A DNA stretch of 8,165 nt from the NCBI GenBank assembly GCA_937967805.1, contig CALBTC010000059.1:1-8165 (forward strand), read 5' to 3'. The notes below the pieces were generated by a model. That model searched no databases, had not been told where the DNA came from, and was given only the letters and a program-made list of their open reading frames with translations. Positions within the stretch are counted from its first letter, which is position 1. Every line of letters begins with the position of its first letter. The DNA is from an uncultured Anaerolineaceae bacterium (GTDB lineage: Bacteria; Chloroflexota; Anaerolineae; Promineifilales; Promineifilaceae). This document shows positions 1-6,838 of this stretch, one piece after another. The position numbers and the translations under genes were made by a program.

Positions 1-3000
1 AACGGCGCAGCATTTCGCGGCTGGTATCAATCCCCTCCACGCGCAAACAAATGCGAAACTTGATATTGGCCCGCATCTGATCCGACACGCCGGTTGGCCG
101 CTGCGAGGCCAGGAGTAGATTCACCCCCTGCGCCCGGCCCACCCGGGTGATGCTGTCCAGTTCATCCTTAAATTCGGGATTGTCGGTAATCATCTCGGCA
201 TATTCATCAATGATGATAAAAAGATGCGGGTACGGCGCGTGGCTCAAGTGATACCCTTTGGCCCGATACTCCACAATATCTTTTGTCTCGGTGTCGGCAT
301 TGAGCTTCTGGCGGCGCTGCATCTCGGCGTTGATGGCGGTAAACATGCGCTTCACGGCCGATTTGTTCAAATTGGTCACAATATCGACACAGTGGGGCAA
401 ATCTCGGAACGGCTGGAACGCCCCGCCCCCCTTGTAATCCACCAGCACAAAGTTCAGCACCGACGGGTCGTAGTCCAAAGCCAGGCCGACAATCAGCGTC
501 ATCAACAGCTCAGATTTACCCGAGCCGGTGCCGCCGGCAATCATGCCGTGCACCCCGTCGTTTTTGGCCTCCAGGTGCATCTCGCGCAGCCGGTTGCCGG
601 AAATCACGCCCATCGTCACCCGCAGCCAATCGGCCTGTTTGGGGTCCAGGCTGTTTTGCCAGCTTTGCACCATACGCTGCCGCAAATGACGCAAGAAGTT
701 GTCATCGACCGGCATTTCCATCTGCCGCGCCAAAATTTGCTTAAACAGGATCGCTTTGGGCAGGGCATCGACCCGCACCGGCTCTTTGTATTCGCGGCCG
801 ACGCCGGCGATGAAGTCGTTCATGCTTTGGGCGTATTGCTCCAGCTCTTCACGCTCGTTGGCCAGCTCGTCACTCCCCTCACGCCGCAAATCAACCGGCT
901 GGGCAATTTGCATGCTCAGCGGCAAATGGCCGTGCTTGATGTAGCCGCGCCCCGGCACGTCGCCGATGTCGGCCACATGCGCGCCCAAAATGGCGCGATA
1001 ATCGGTGCGGTCGGCCAGTTTCAGGGTGATTCGCTCCGTAAACAGGCTGAATAACTGGTTAGACAAGACGCTGAGCCGCGTGGCGGTGATGACAAAATGG
1101 ATGCCGTACGGTTTGGCCTGCCGCGCCAGCGCCACAAATTTATCCAGGACGCTTTCTACGTTGTCATTGCCGTTGTCAAACGTCTCGTTGAACTCAATGA
1201 AGTTGTCGATGGCCACCAAAATGGCGGGCAGTGTGGCCTGCGGGTGGGCGTCGTTGTACTGGTAGATGTCAGACAGGCCCTCGTTGCTCAGCTTGTTTTT
1301 GCGGTCTTCCACCATGTCGTCCAGCTCGCGCAGCAGCTGCTCGACGCGCTCCTCGTATCCTTCGGCATCGGGGATGATGACGGAGCCAACGTGGGGCAAA
1401 TTTTCCAGCACGCCCAGGTTACGGCCGCCTAAATCCAGCAGGTAGACCCACAAATCATCCGGCGAATGGGTGGCCGTCAAACTCACAACCAGTGAACGGA
1501 TAAAGGTGGTTTTGCCCCAGCCGGATGCGCCAAAAATCACCACGTGCCCCCGTCGCAGATCGACTACCAGGGGCAGCTGTTGCGCCGCATGGGGATTGTC
1601 GATCAGCCCCACCACCGGGCGCATGGCGTACTCATCCCAATCCAGCCGGTCCAGCCAGCCGTTTTCGCCGTTGAGCCATTTGTTGACGGCCGGATTCAGG
1701 GTGAGGGTGGTGTCCGGCACGCGGCCCAGCATGATTTTGTCGACGTCGGCCAGATATTCGTGGGAAGTTACGGCCGTTGCCTTCGGATCGCGTGAAACAA
1801 GCAGTTGGGACAGGGCCAGGTAAGCCGGCAAAAATTCGGGCCACGGAGCGCGCTGCTTTTCCACGCCGTTGTCCCGCGCCATTTTGTCTAGCGAGGTGAT
1901 GATCGCTTTATACAGCTCAGGCGGCTCCTGATCCGACTCCGGATCGTAGCTTTCCAGCCGGTCCGGCCAGATGACGTTGGCCCGAGGCGATTGATCCGGA
2001 TCGACGTATTTTTCGCCGGTGTAGGCGACTTGAATGAGCTCAATTTCCTCGTTGCCCACCTGCAAATAGCCGCGACCGGGCAGGCCGCTGGGCAAAAAGG
2101 CGGCGTCGTTGCGCCGCAGCATCTCCCGGCTTTCTCCTGGGGTTTCCACGCGAAGACAAATCCGGAACTTGATGTTGGAGCGCATCTGGTCGGTGACGCC
2201 AGACGGCCGTTGCGCCGCCAAAATCAACGAGACCCCCTGCGCCCGGCCTACACGGGTGATGCTTTCCAGTTCCGCCTTGTACTCAGACCGATCAGCAATC
2301 ATTTCGGCAAACTCATCAATGATGATGAACAAATAGGGGTAAGGTTTGTGGGTCTTGTGGAAACCCTGCTGACGATAATCGACAATGTTCTTGGTCTTCG
2401 TTTCCACATTGAGGGCTTGCCGCCGCTGCATCTCCGACTTGATGGCCGTGAACATGCGCGTCACCCCTTCCCCGGCCAGGTTGGTGATGATATCGACACA
2501 GTGAGGCAAATCCTGGAACTCTTTAAAGGCGCCACCCCCCTTGTAATCCACCAACACAAAGTTAAGCACCGTCGGCGAATAGGTCACCGCCATGCCGGCA
2601 ATGAGCGAAATGAGCAGCTCCGATTTACCGGAGCCGGTGCTGCCGGCCACCATGCCGTGTACGCCATCCCGCTTGGCCGAAAAGACCAGCGTGCGGTCTT
2701 TATTGCCCGACATCCGCCCAATTTTGACGCGCAGCCAGTTGGCATATTTGGGCAGTTCACGGGCTTGCCATTTCAGCCCGGTGTCGGCTTCCAGCGCGCG
2801 CAGCGAGTCGTAGCCCATCATCGGCAAGAAGGAAACGGCGTTGGTCAGGTTAGCACCTGAGCTTTCTCGCACCTGCATTGTTGCCAGGTTCTTCGCCAGA
2901 TGTACCATCGTTTCTGGTTTAGAAATGTAGTCGGCGGTGCCAACATAGCGATAAGAGTTCACACCCACTTCGGCATAGCGAAAATGGCGCTTCAGGTTGC

Positions 3001-4318
3001 GATTCAAGGTGCTGTTGGTGGCCGGCGTGGTCTTTTGAATTTCAATAACCGCCTGGCAGCCGCTGGGGACTCTGCTTCGTTCCGGTACCAGAAAAATAAC
3101 GGCCGCTCCCAAAGCCGCTCCTTCCTCCAACAAAATAGAAATAGCCGCGTCTGCTTCCAGATCGTTCAGCGGGGACTGCCCCCCTTCTTGAATATCCAGC
3201 AAATCGACAACCAGCAGCAAAAAAGGCTGGGTCGGGTCGCTGCCACCTTTCTCGTTATCCCGATCATTCAGCCGAATTTTGCGCGTGGCCAGCGTTTTAC
3301 GAATCCCTTCCAGAAACTGCGCAACGGCCCCTTCATCATCGTCGTCAAAGGCGCGCTCCTTTTCATCACTCTCGGCCACTTCTTCGACAAAGCAGCGGTA
3401 CTCTGTTTGTTCGTCCCCCTGGCTGTGGGGCAGATAATCGGTCCAGGCCCACTCGTTTTTACTGGAGGCCAACACGTAAAGCCGGGCATCCATCGGCGCA
3501 TGGTAAACCGCGTAATGTCCCAGCAAAGCACGGCTAAATTCATACACCGCCTGGCGATCCTGCGGGTCGCCGGCAATGCCCAGAGCATGGGTCACCGGCG
3601 TTTGCGGACTGGATTTTTCCTCGCCCTCTTCTTCTTCGTCGAAGCTTTCTTCTTTAGGCCGCGGCTGGCGCAGGTTGATGATGACGGGGATGTCGGAAAC
3701 GTAGCGCGAATCCTCTTCCAGCTTCATGGCCGCCCGCACCTGTTCGTCTTCAAAATTTTCTACATCCCCCAAAACATAGGTCACGGTAGAGGGCAAGGTG
3801 CCGATACCCAGGCGAACCGCGCCAAAATCATCATCGTCGACGCGCCGCTCCCACAAACGGGCTTCGGTGCGCAGGGTTCGTTCTGCCTTTTCCACTTCCA
3901 GGCGGGCGTTGCGCACAATGCGGAAGGTGACGGAGCGGTCTGGGTAGTTGTAGCGGTAGAAGCGGCGCTGCTGATCATGGTAGCCGTTCATTTCCTTGTT
4001 CATCGCCACCAGACGGTCGTCATATGCTTTTTTAACTTCGGCCAAACGTTGTTTCTCTTTGAGGTAAGTGTACAGGGCAAAAATAGTGGAGGCGACGACG
4101 GATAAAGCCATCGGAATCAGGAGCCAGGGGCTACGGCCGCTTCCGCCAAGCGTAGCAATGAGCACATAGCCAATAATGGTGATGAGGGGCAGCCCAACCT
4201 GGATTAGCTGGGTATAACCACCTTCTTCTTTTTCGGGCGGGCTGGGGATTTCAATCTCATCAAAGGGTAGCTCTGGCTGTATTCTTGGCGGGCGATCTAT
4301 GTAGATAGGTTGGGTCAT
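1..4318 (-). CDS. eccC: EccC/EssC-type T7SS ATPase with multiple FtsK/SpoIIIE domains (3' end beyond window)
   Basis: Membrane-bound motor ATPase of a type VII secretion system, expected to recognise WXG100 substrates and power export. The frame runs from ATG at 4318, with TAAGGAG (4324-4330) 5 nt upstream, off the left edge: 1439 full codons and no stop. Two hydrophobic segments lie at about residues 38-58 and 65-84. The EccC hallmark LWERR followed by an acidic run and GIGTLPST lies at about 155-178. A very acidic insert (about 223-234) follows. ATPase D1 has Walker A GSTGSGKS (559-566), VDYKGGGAF (590-598) and Walker B IIIDEFAEM (665-673). D2 has GASGWGKT (930-937) but D1038-N1039 where a Walker B would have D-E. 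D3 has GGTGSGKS (1262-1269), VDYKGGGAF (1293-1301) and IIIDEYAEM (1368-1376). D1 and D3 are near-copies, whereas usual three-domain EccC/EssC proteins carry degenerate later domains. The unfinished C-terminus could hold a fourth domain. Divergent from the membrane pseudokinase gene. Assignment to the EccC family is firm; exact subfamily is not. Confidence 0.94.
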   Translation of the reverse strand, partial: MTQPIYIDRPPRIQPELPFDEIEIPSPPEKEEGGYTQLIQVGLPLITIIGYVLIATLGGSGRSPWLLIPMALSVVASTIFALYTYLKEKQRLAEVKKAYDDRLVAMNKEMNGYHDQQRRFYRYNYPDRSVTFRIVRNARLEVEKAERTLRTEARLWERRVDDDDFGAVRLGIGTLPSTVTYVLGDVENFEDEQVRAAMKLEEDSRYVSDIPVIINLRQPRPKEESFDEEEEGEEKSSPQTPVTHALGIAGDPQDRQAVYEFSRALLGHYAVYHAPMDARLYVLASSKNEWAWTDYLPHSQGDEQTEYRCFVEEVAESDEKERAFDDDDEGAVAQFLEGIRKTLATRKIRLNDRDNEKGGSDPTQPFLLLVVDLLDIQEGGQSPLNDLEADAAISILLEEGAALGAAVIFLVPERSRVPSGCQAVIEIQKTTPATNSTLNRNLKRHFRYAEVGVNSYRYVGTADYISKPETMVHLAKNLATMQVRESSGANLTNAVSFLPMMGYDSLRALEADTGLKWQARELPKYANWLRVKIGRMSGNKDRTLVFSAKRDGVHGMVAGSTGSGKSELLISLIAGMAVTYSPTVLNFVLVDYKGGGAFKEFQDLPHCVDIITNLAGEGVTRMFTAIKSEMQRRQALNVETKTKNIVDYRQQGFHKTHKPYPYLFIIIDEFAEMIADRSEYKAELESITRVGRAQGVSLILAAQRPSGVTDQMRSNIKFRICLRVETPGESREMLRRNDAAFLPSGLPGRGYLQVGNEEIELIQVAYTGEKYVDPDQSPRANVIWPDRLESYDPESDQEPPELYKAIITSLDKMARDNGVEKQRAPWPEFLPAYLALSQLLVSRDPKATAVTSHEYLADVDKIMLGRVPDTTLTLNPAVNKWLNGENGWLDRLDWDEYAMRPVVGLIDNPHAAQQLPLVVDLRRGHVVIFGASGWGKTTFIRSLVVSLTATHSPDDLWVYLLDLGGRNLGVLENLPHVGSVIIPDAEGYEERVEQLLRELDDMVEDRKNKLSNEGLSDIYQYNDAHPQATLPAILVAIDNFIEFNETFDNGNDNVESVLDKFVALARQAKPYGIHFVITATRLSVLSNQLFSLFTERITLKLADRTDYRAILGAHVADIGDVPGRGYIKHGHLPLSMQIAQPVDLRREGSDELANEREELEQYAQSMNDFIAGVGREYKEPVRVDALPKAILFKQILARQMEMPVDDNFLRHLRQRMVQSWQNSLDPKQADWLRVTMGVISGNRLREMHLEAKNDGVHGMIAGGTGSGKSELLMTLIVGLALDYDPSVLNFVLVDYKGGGAFQPFRDLPHCVDIVTNLNKSAVKRMFTAINAEMQRRQKLNADTETKDIVEYRAKGYHLSHAPYPHLFIIIDEYAEMITDNPEFKDELDSITRVGRAQGVNLLLASQRPTGVSDQMRANIKFRICLRVEGIDTSREMLRR
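2..628 (-). repeat. Intragenic duplicate of the ATPase domain, copy 2 (D3 of the EccC-type protein)
   Basis: Residues 1231-1439 of the ATPase align without a gap to residues 528-736. The offset is a constant 703 codons (2109 nt), confirmed at the WLRV start, Walker A, VDYKGGGAF, Walker B and the REMLRR end. By eye about two thirds of the residues are identical. The repeat may continue past the left edge, so its true length is unknown. Confidence 0.88.
2111..2737 (-). repeat. Intragenic duplicate of the ATPase domain, copy 1 (D1 of the EccC-type protein)
   Basis: Partner of the repeat at 2-628. It encodes WLRV, Walker A (codons at 2621-2644), the VDYKGGGAF segment (first codon at 2549-2551), Walker B (within 2300-2329) and the sensor-like AAQRPSGV segment. 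The nucleotide copies share short exact blocks, such as the run around gatatcgacacagtg, but have diverged. This points to an old in-frame duplication, not a recent assembly artefact. Confidence 0.88.
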
Positions 4319-4388
4319 ATCTACTCCTTAATGTGTTGAACCAAATGGTAAACGGCCGTTCCTACCTGGCACTTTTCCGACGAATCGC

Positions 4389-4417
4389 TTGACAGGTTTT
4401 GGAGAAAAAAGTAGTGT
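4389..4417 (+). promoter_or_regulatory. Candidate sigma-70-type promoter for the pseudokinase gene
   Basis: A perfect TTGACA (4389-4394) is followed by a 17-nt spacer and a weak -10, TAGTGT (4412-4417). It would give a leader of roughly 70 nt before ATG 4495. The perfect palindrome AACGGCCGTT sits upstream at 4351-4360. It could be an operator, but it is also a common repeated word across the window. Confidence 0.4.
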
Positions 4418-4427
4418 TGTGACTATC

Positions 4428-4455
4428 ATTGTTCCACAAAATAAGTTCAAGTCAA
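4428..4455 (-). promoter_or_regulatory. Candidate sigma-70-type promoter for the EccC-type gene
   Basis: On the minus strand TTGACT (4450-4455), a 16-nt spacer and AACAAT (4428-4433) match the -35 (5 of 6) and -10 (4 of 6) consensus. The resulting leader would be about 100 nt before ATG 4318. It overlaps the downstream side of the plus-strand promoter candidate, so the two may compete. Pattern match only. Confidence 0.35.
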
Positions 4456-4494
4456 TACATCAAAGTCAGCCCTGGCTTGATGGAGGCAAAATCA

Positions 4495-5589
4495 ATGAAA
4501 CAAGTATGCCTTTTGTGTGAGCGCGTTTCCCCCGACAATAATCTGTACTGTCAGGAAACCTACTGCCCGGCAGAGATGTCGCCCAACATTTTGGATTATG
4601 GCGAATGGCTGGGCGATATTGAAATTGTCAAGCCGGTGATGACGCTGCGATCGGCCGTTCTGTATGAAGCCACTCACCAAAAGAAAACCGTCTTTTTAAA
4701 GGTTGCTCATCCCGGTGAAGAAAATAAGGAGCGCCTCAAGCGGGAAGCTGAATTTCTAAAAAATATGCAGCTGCAAAAGAAACAGCACAAGTTTTTACCG
4801 GTTTTGCTACCGCCTTATGCCAGCACCACCATTAAAGAAGATGCTTACGGCAAGGCGATGCTGCAGGGGCATTTGCTCTATTTTTACCTGTTTGAGCATG
4901 TCGAAGGCGAGCCGTTGCGGGATGTGCTCACCAAAAACCCGCAGCTATGGGTGAACCACGTTGGCTGGTTGATGATCAGTCTGGCAACGGCCGTTAACTT
5001 CCTCCACGCCAACAATTTTTACCATCTCGGTATCAGCCCCGACGTTGTGCTGGTGCGCTTTGATGATGAACCCCACGTACCGCGCATTTTGCTGTTTGAT
5101 TTGGGCGTGATGAGCGATGCCCAAAGTTTAAGTCACCATTGGCATCACTTCTTTGTACCGCCTGCCTACACGGCGCCTGAGCTGCTGAACAGTTCCGGTG
5201 TTCGCGTCAGCCACGCTACAGATGTTTATGGCCTGGGGCTGACCCTGTATGAACTCCTGGTAGGCCAACCGGCTTACAAATACAAGCTGCACAGCGATCA
5301 GGAAGTGTATTGGGCCGTGCAAAACAATCGGCGCATCCACATGAACCGCATTGAGGACGTGAAGAAGGTGGCCCAAATCGCCTTGCAGGCCACGGCTCCA
5401 GAAAAATCGCAGCGACACCCGGATACGGCCGTTTTCATCAATGAGCTTAAAACCTACTTTGGTGCCGTTCCCGGCCCTAAGCCCAGCCGCTGGCCCAGCC
5501 TCAACACCATCCTGCTCATCATTGCCGGCATTCTGGCCGTTGCTTTTGTCATTGCCATAGCCGTTTCCCTAACCGGCTCTACCGTCTAA
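4495..5589 (+). CDS. Membrane-anchored zinc-ribbon pseudokinase, EssB/YukC-like in concept
   Basis: This 364-aa protein starts at ATG 4495 with TGGAGG (4481-4486) 8 nt upstream. An in-frame TTG at 4429 would add 22 residues but has no ribosome-binding site. Cysteines 5, 8, 19 and 24 form a CxxC/CxxxxC zinc-ribbon-like head. A Hanks-type kinase fold follows: VFLKV with the beta-3 lysine K69, a glutamate-bearing helix around 84-86, DLG (202-204) for DFG, APE (227-229) and DVYGLG from D243. The catalytic loop reads HLGISPDVV (177-185). The HRD aspartate is glycine 179, the following lysine is serine 181 and the asparagine is valine 184. No glycine-rich loop is visible, so phosphotransfer is unlikely. 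One membrane helix spans about 336-359, leaving a very short tail. EssB of Firmicutes T7SS is also a cytosolic pseudokinase with a membrane helix, but has a long outer domain that is absent here. Homology to EssB is not shown; a regulatory Ser/Thr kinase relative is the alternative. Confidence 0.88.
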   Translation: MKQVCLLCERVSPDNNLYCQETYCPAEMSPNILDYGEWLGDIEIVKPVMTLRSAVLYEATHQKKTVFLKVAHPGEENKERLKREAEFLKNMQLQKKQHKFLPVLLPPYASTTIKEDAYGKAMLQGHLLYFYLFEHVEGEPLRDVLTKNPQLWVNHVGWLMISLATAVNFLHANNFYHLGISPDVVLVRFDDEPHVPRILLFDLGVMSDAQSLSHHWHHFFVPPAYTAPELLNSSGVRVSHATDVYGLGLTLYELLVGQPAYKYKLHSDQEVYWAVQNNRRIHMNRIEDVKKVAQIALQATAPEKSQRHPDTAVFINELKTYFGAVPGPKPSRWPSLNTILLIIAGILAVAFVIAIAVSLTGSTV

Positions 5590-5597
5590 TTATTAGA

Positions 5598-5631
5598 AAA
5601 GGCGGATTTGAACTTACTCAAATCCGCCTTT
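5598..5631. terminator. Bidirectional intrinsic terminator between convergent genes
   Basis: A perfect 14-bp stem (5598-5611 paired with 5618-5631) encloses the 6-nt loop ACTTAC. It starts 8 nt after the stop of the pseudokinase gene and lies 30 nt beyond the stop of the leftward small gene. T runs flank the stem in both directions (TTT on plus, TTTT on minus), so it probably ends both transcripts. Confidence 0.88.
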
Positions 5632-5661
5632 GTAATACACCGTAAAGGCCAAGCTGCCAGA

Positions 5662-5964
5662 TTAATGGAAGCGTGTTGACCCCAATTCATCCCCCCGTTC
5701 ATACGCATCAACGGAAGCATCCAAATCTTTGTTGAGTTCTTCACACTTTTCGGCAATGTCTTCAATTTGCGGCCGTATGCTGTCGATGTAATGAGCCACA
5801 GCCAGGCCACCCACCATGCCTACAAATGCAGTTGCCTTCAAGACATTAGACAATGTTTCCATGGCCTTGTTCACAGCCTGCAAAACATCCCCAATGGTCC
5901 CAAAATTCTTCGCCATGCCACGCACGGCGTCGGTGTCCATGTATACGCCTTGTTGAGAGTCCAT
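5662..5964 (-). CDS. Small helical T7SS substrate candidate with YxxxD motif and hydrophobic centre
   Basis: This is a 100-aa protein. ATG at 5964 is preferred, as GGAGG (5975-5979) lies 10 nt upstream; the in-frame TTG at 5973 is only 1 nt from it. It is predicted mostly helical. A hydrophobic stretch at about residues 43-59, rich in Gly, Ala and Val with a central GMVGG turn, could be a membrane helix or a hairpin core. No W-x-G motif is present. Near the C-terminus YERGD (88-92) fits the YxxxD/E export signal known from mycobacterial ESX substrates. It is the last gene of the leftward set, 42 nt after the preceding WXG100 gene, and ends before the bidirectional terminator. The size, context and motif suggest a T7SS partner or effector distantly like EspC or WXG100 proteins. 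The family is not recognised with certainty, and an immunity or chaperone role is possible. Confidence 0.8.
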   Translation of the reverse strand: MDSQQGVYMDTDAVRGMAKNFGTIGDVLQAVNKAMETLSNVLKATAFVGMVGGLAVAHYIDSIRPQIEDIAEKCEELNKDLDASVDAYERGDELGSTRFH

Positions 5965-6006
5965 ATTATTCAAGCCTCCAAAATATCGTCCTGGGGACGC
6001 TAGTAA

Positions 6007-6339
6007 CTAATAAATTGAGCCGAACAAATCGCCCAATGAGTTCACCATATTATTGACCTGCTCATCGGCACGGTCCATCACATCAATGGCGTTGTTAATA
6101 TTTTTGCTAAACACATTGATCCCATCACCAATTTTGCCAACGCCTGGCATCATAATGCTTGAAACTTCTTCAACAAAAGCATCGGCTCCCTTGCCAACCC
6201 AAACGCCATCCATAACCTGCTGGACCATGGCCTGCATGGGGCTGTAAGCCTGCTCCTGTACAATATTAAATTGCTGCATTAGCTGGGATAAGACATTTTC
6301 TACAACTTTACGCGCAAAACGAATTAGTGCACCAATCAT
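6007..6339 (-). CDS. WXG100 family (ESAT-6-like) T7SS protein with W-V-G
   Basis: This 110-aa protein starts at ATG 6339, with CAAGGAG (6347-6353) 7 nt upstream, and ends at TAG. W47-V48-G49 sits in the turn between two long amphipathic helices, followed by KGADAF, as in WXG100 proteins. Such proteins form four-helix dimers and are exported by the EccC/EssC motor. The N-terminus is basic and hydrophobic (RFARK near the start), which makes the protein somewhat longer than its siblings. It ends in tyrosine and shows no YxxxD/E signal. It is followed closely by the YxxxD-bearing gene, which makes that protein the most natural heterodimer partner by analogy with esxA/esxB pairs; this pairing is inferred. 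A 190-nt spacer with inverted repeats separates it from the gene upstream, so it may have its own promoter. Confidence 0.88.
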   Translation of the reverse strand: MIGALIRFARKVVENVLSQLMQQFNIVQEQAYSPMQAMVQQVMDGVWVGKGADAFVEEVSSIMMPGVGKIGDGINVFSKNINNAIDVMDRADEQVNNMVNSLGDLFGSIY

Positions 6340-6364
6340 TTTTTAGCTCCTTGAAATGGAAATT

Positions 6365-6416
6365 GTAATCGGCAAAAAACTTGAACAGAAAAACCGAGGG
6401 TAATTAGGCCGATTAC
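6365..6416. repeat. Perfect 9-bp inverted repeat in the spacer between WXG100 genes
   Basis: GTAATCGGC (6365-6373) and GCCGATTAC (6408-6416) are exact reverse complements 34 nt apart. They lie 26 nt upstream of the start of the 110-aa WXG100 gene. The spacing suits a two-site operator or an RNA leader hairpin. No protein is assigned. Confidence 0.55.
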
Positions 6417-6420
6417 TTGA

Positions 6421-6470
6421 GCAAATCACAGAATCGTGCTTTTTATTTCAATACCTTTGTTGTGATTTGC
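6421..6470. repeat. Perfect 10-bp inverted repeat in the same spacer
   Basis: GCAAATCACA (6421-6430) and TGTGATTTGC (6461-6470) are exact reverse complements around a 30-nt AT-rich spacer. The half-site TGTGA resembles CRP/FNR-type half-sites, but the long gap does not fit a single such operator. It could equally be an RNA hairpin in the leftward transcript. Confidence 0.55.
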
Positions 6471-6495
6471 AAAGACCTTCGTATACCTGTTGTTG

Positions 6496-6514
6496 TTAAA
6501 AGCGAAGCTCTTTT
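6496..6514 (-). terminator. Weak candidate terminator after the 96-aa gene
   Basis: In the leftward transcript the sequence just past the 96-aa gene can fold as AAGAGC/GCUUUU with a UUC loop, followed by AACAAC. The stem is short, contains a G-U pair and has only four U residues. Partial termination or mRNA processing is possible. Confidence 0.25.
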
Positions 6515-6529
6515 GCCGCAAATAGGCTT

Positions 6530-6820
6530 TTAATACATACGCTCGGAAGACGTATCGGCGCTTTTCATATCTTCCATGGCTTTATTGATGTCTTCAGCCA
6601 ATTCCTGGAATTTATCGGTCAGCCGGGAAATTGCCGGACACAGCTTGCCCCGAATCGCCTCGGTAAAGGCTGTACCGCCCCGGCCCAATAATGCCCCATC
6701 CTCCATTTCATTTGCTATGCTTTGCATGGCTTGCATGGTGTCTTGAAGCTGCTCAACCCCTTGAAGGAAGGTTTTGTTCATATCTTCCATCAATCCATAA
6801 TCCATCTTAATTTCAGACAT
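6530..6820 (-). CDS. WXG100-like T7SS protein with L-L-G replacing W-x-G
   Basis: This 96-aa protein starts at ATG 6820 with AAAGGAG (6827-6833) 6 nt upstream. It has the two-helix hairpin pattern of WXG100 proteins and the conserved turn context DGALLGRGGTAF (41-52). The tryptophan position is leucine 44 and G46 is kept. C61 is unusual for these small exported proteins. The C-terminus ends in tyrosine (ERMY). It lies 68 nt downstream of the 99-aa WXG100 gene, in the same direction and probably cotranscribed with it. Loss of the tryptophan is seen in some WXG100 relatives and may mark the non-canonical partner of a heterodimer. Membership of the superfamily is well supported by the shared (R/K)G-x-x-AF block; partner choice is inferred. 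Confidence 0.85.
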   Translation of the reverse strand: MSEIKMDYGLMEDMNKTFLQGVEQLQDTMQAMQSIANEMEDGALLGRGGTAFTEAIRGKLCPAISRLTDKFQELAEDINKAMEDMKSADTSSERMY

Positions 6821-6838
6821 AATATGCTCCTTTACTTA

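Noticed and set aside
224..1054. Long plus-strand open frame of 276 codons, opposite the ATPase gene
   Set aside because: It is antisense to D3 and D2 of the EccC-type protein, whose in-frame motifs are unmistakable. The translation is His/Gln/Val-rich low-quality sequence with no ribosome-binding site or family motif.
1991..2860. Plus-strand open frame of 289 codons
   Set aside because: Antisense to D1 of the ATPase. Its resemblance to the 224-1054 frame only reflects the D1/D3 duplication on the other strand.
2900..4105. Plus-strand open frame of 401 codons
   Set aside because: Long, but antisense to the N-terminal third of the ATPase gene. Its composition is that of a complementary-strand shadow and no start signal or domain is visible.
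4429..4494. N-terminal extension of the pseudokinase from TTG 4429
   Set aside because: TTG start without a ribosome-binding site. ATG 4495 has TGGAGG at good spacing and begins right before the cysteine motif.
5128..5418. Minus-strand open frame of 96 codons inside the pseudokinase gene
   Set aside because: It lies opposite the APE and DVYGLG region of a well-supported kinase-fold gene and has no motif of its own.
5965..5973. TTG 5973 as start of the 100-aa gene
   Set aside because: Only 1 nt separates it from GGAGG, so ATG 5964 is the workable start.
6421..6470. CRP/FNR operator
   Set aside because: TGTGA half-sites are present, but the arms are separated by 30 nt, far more than in such operators, so only an inverted repeat is reported.
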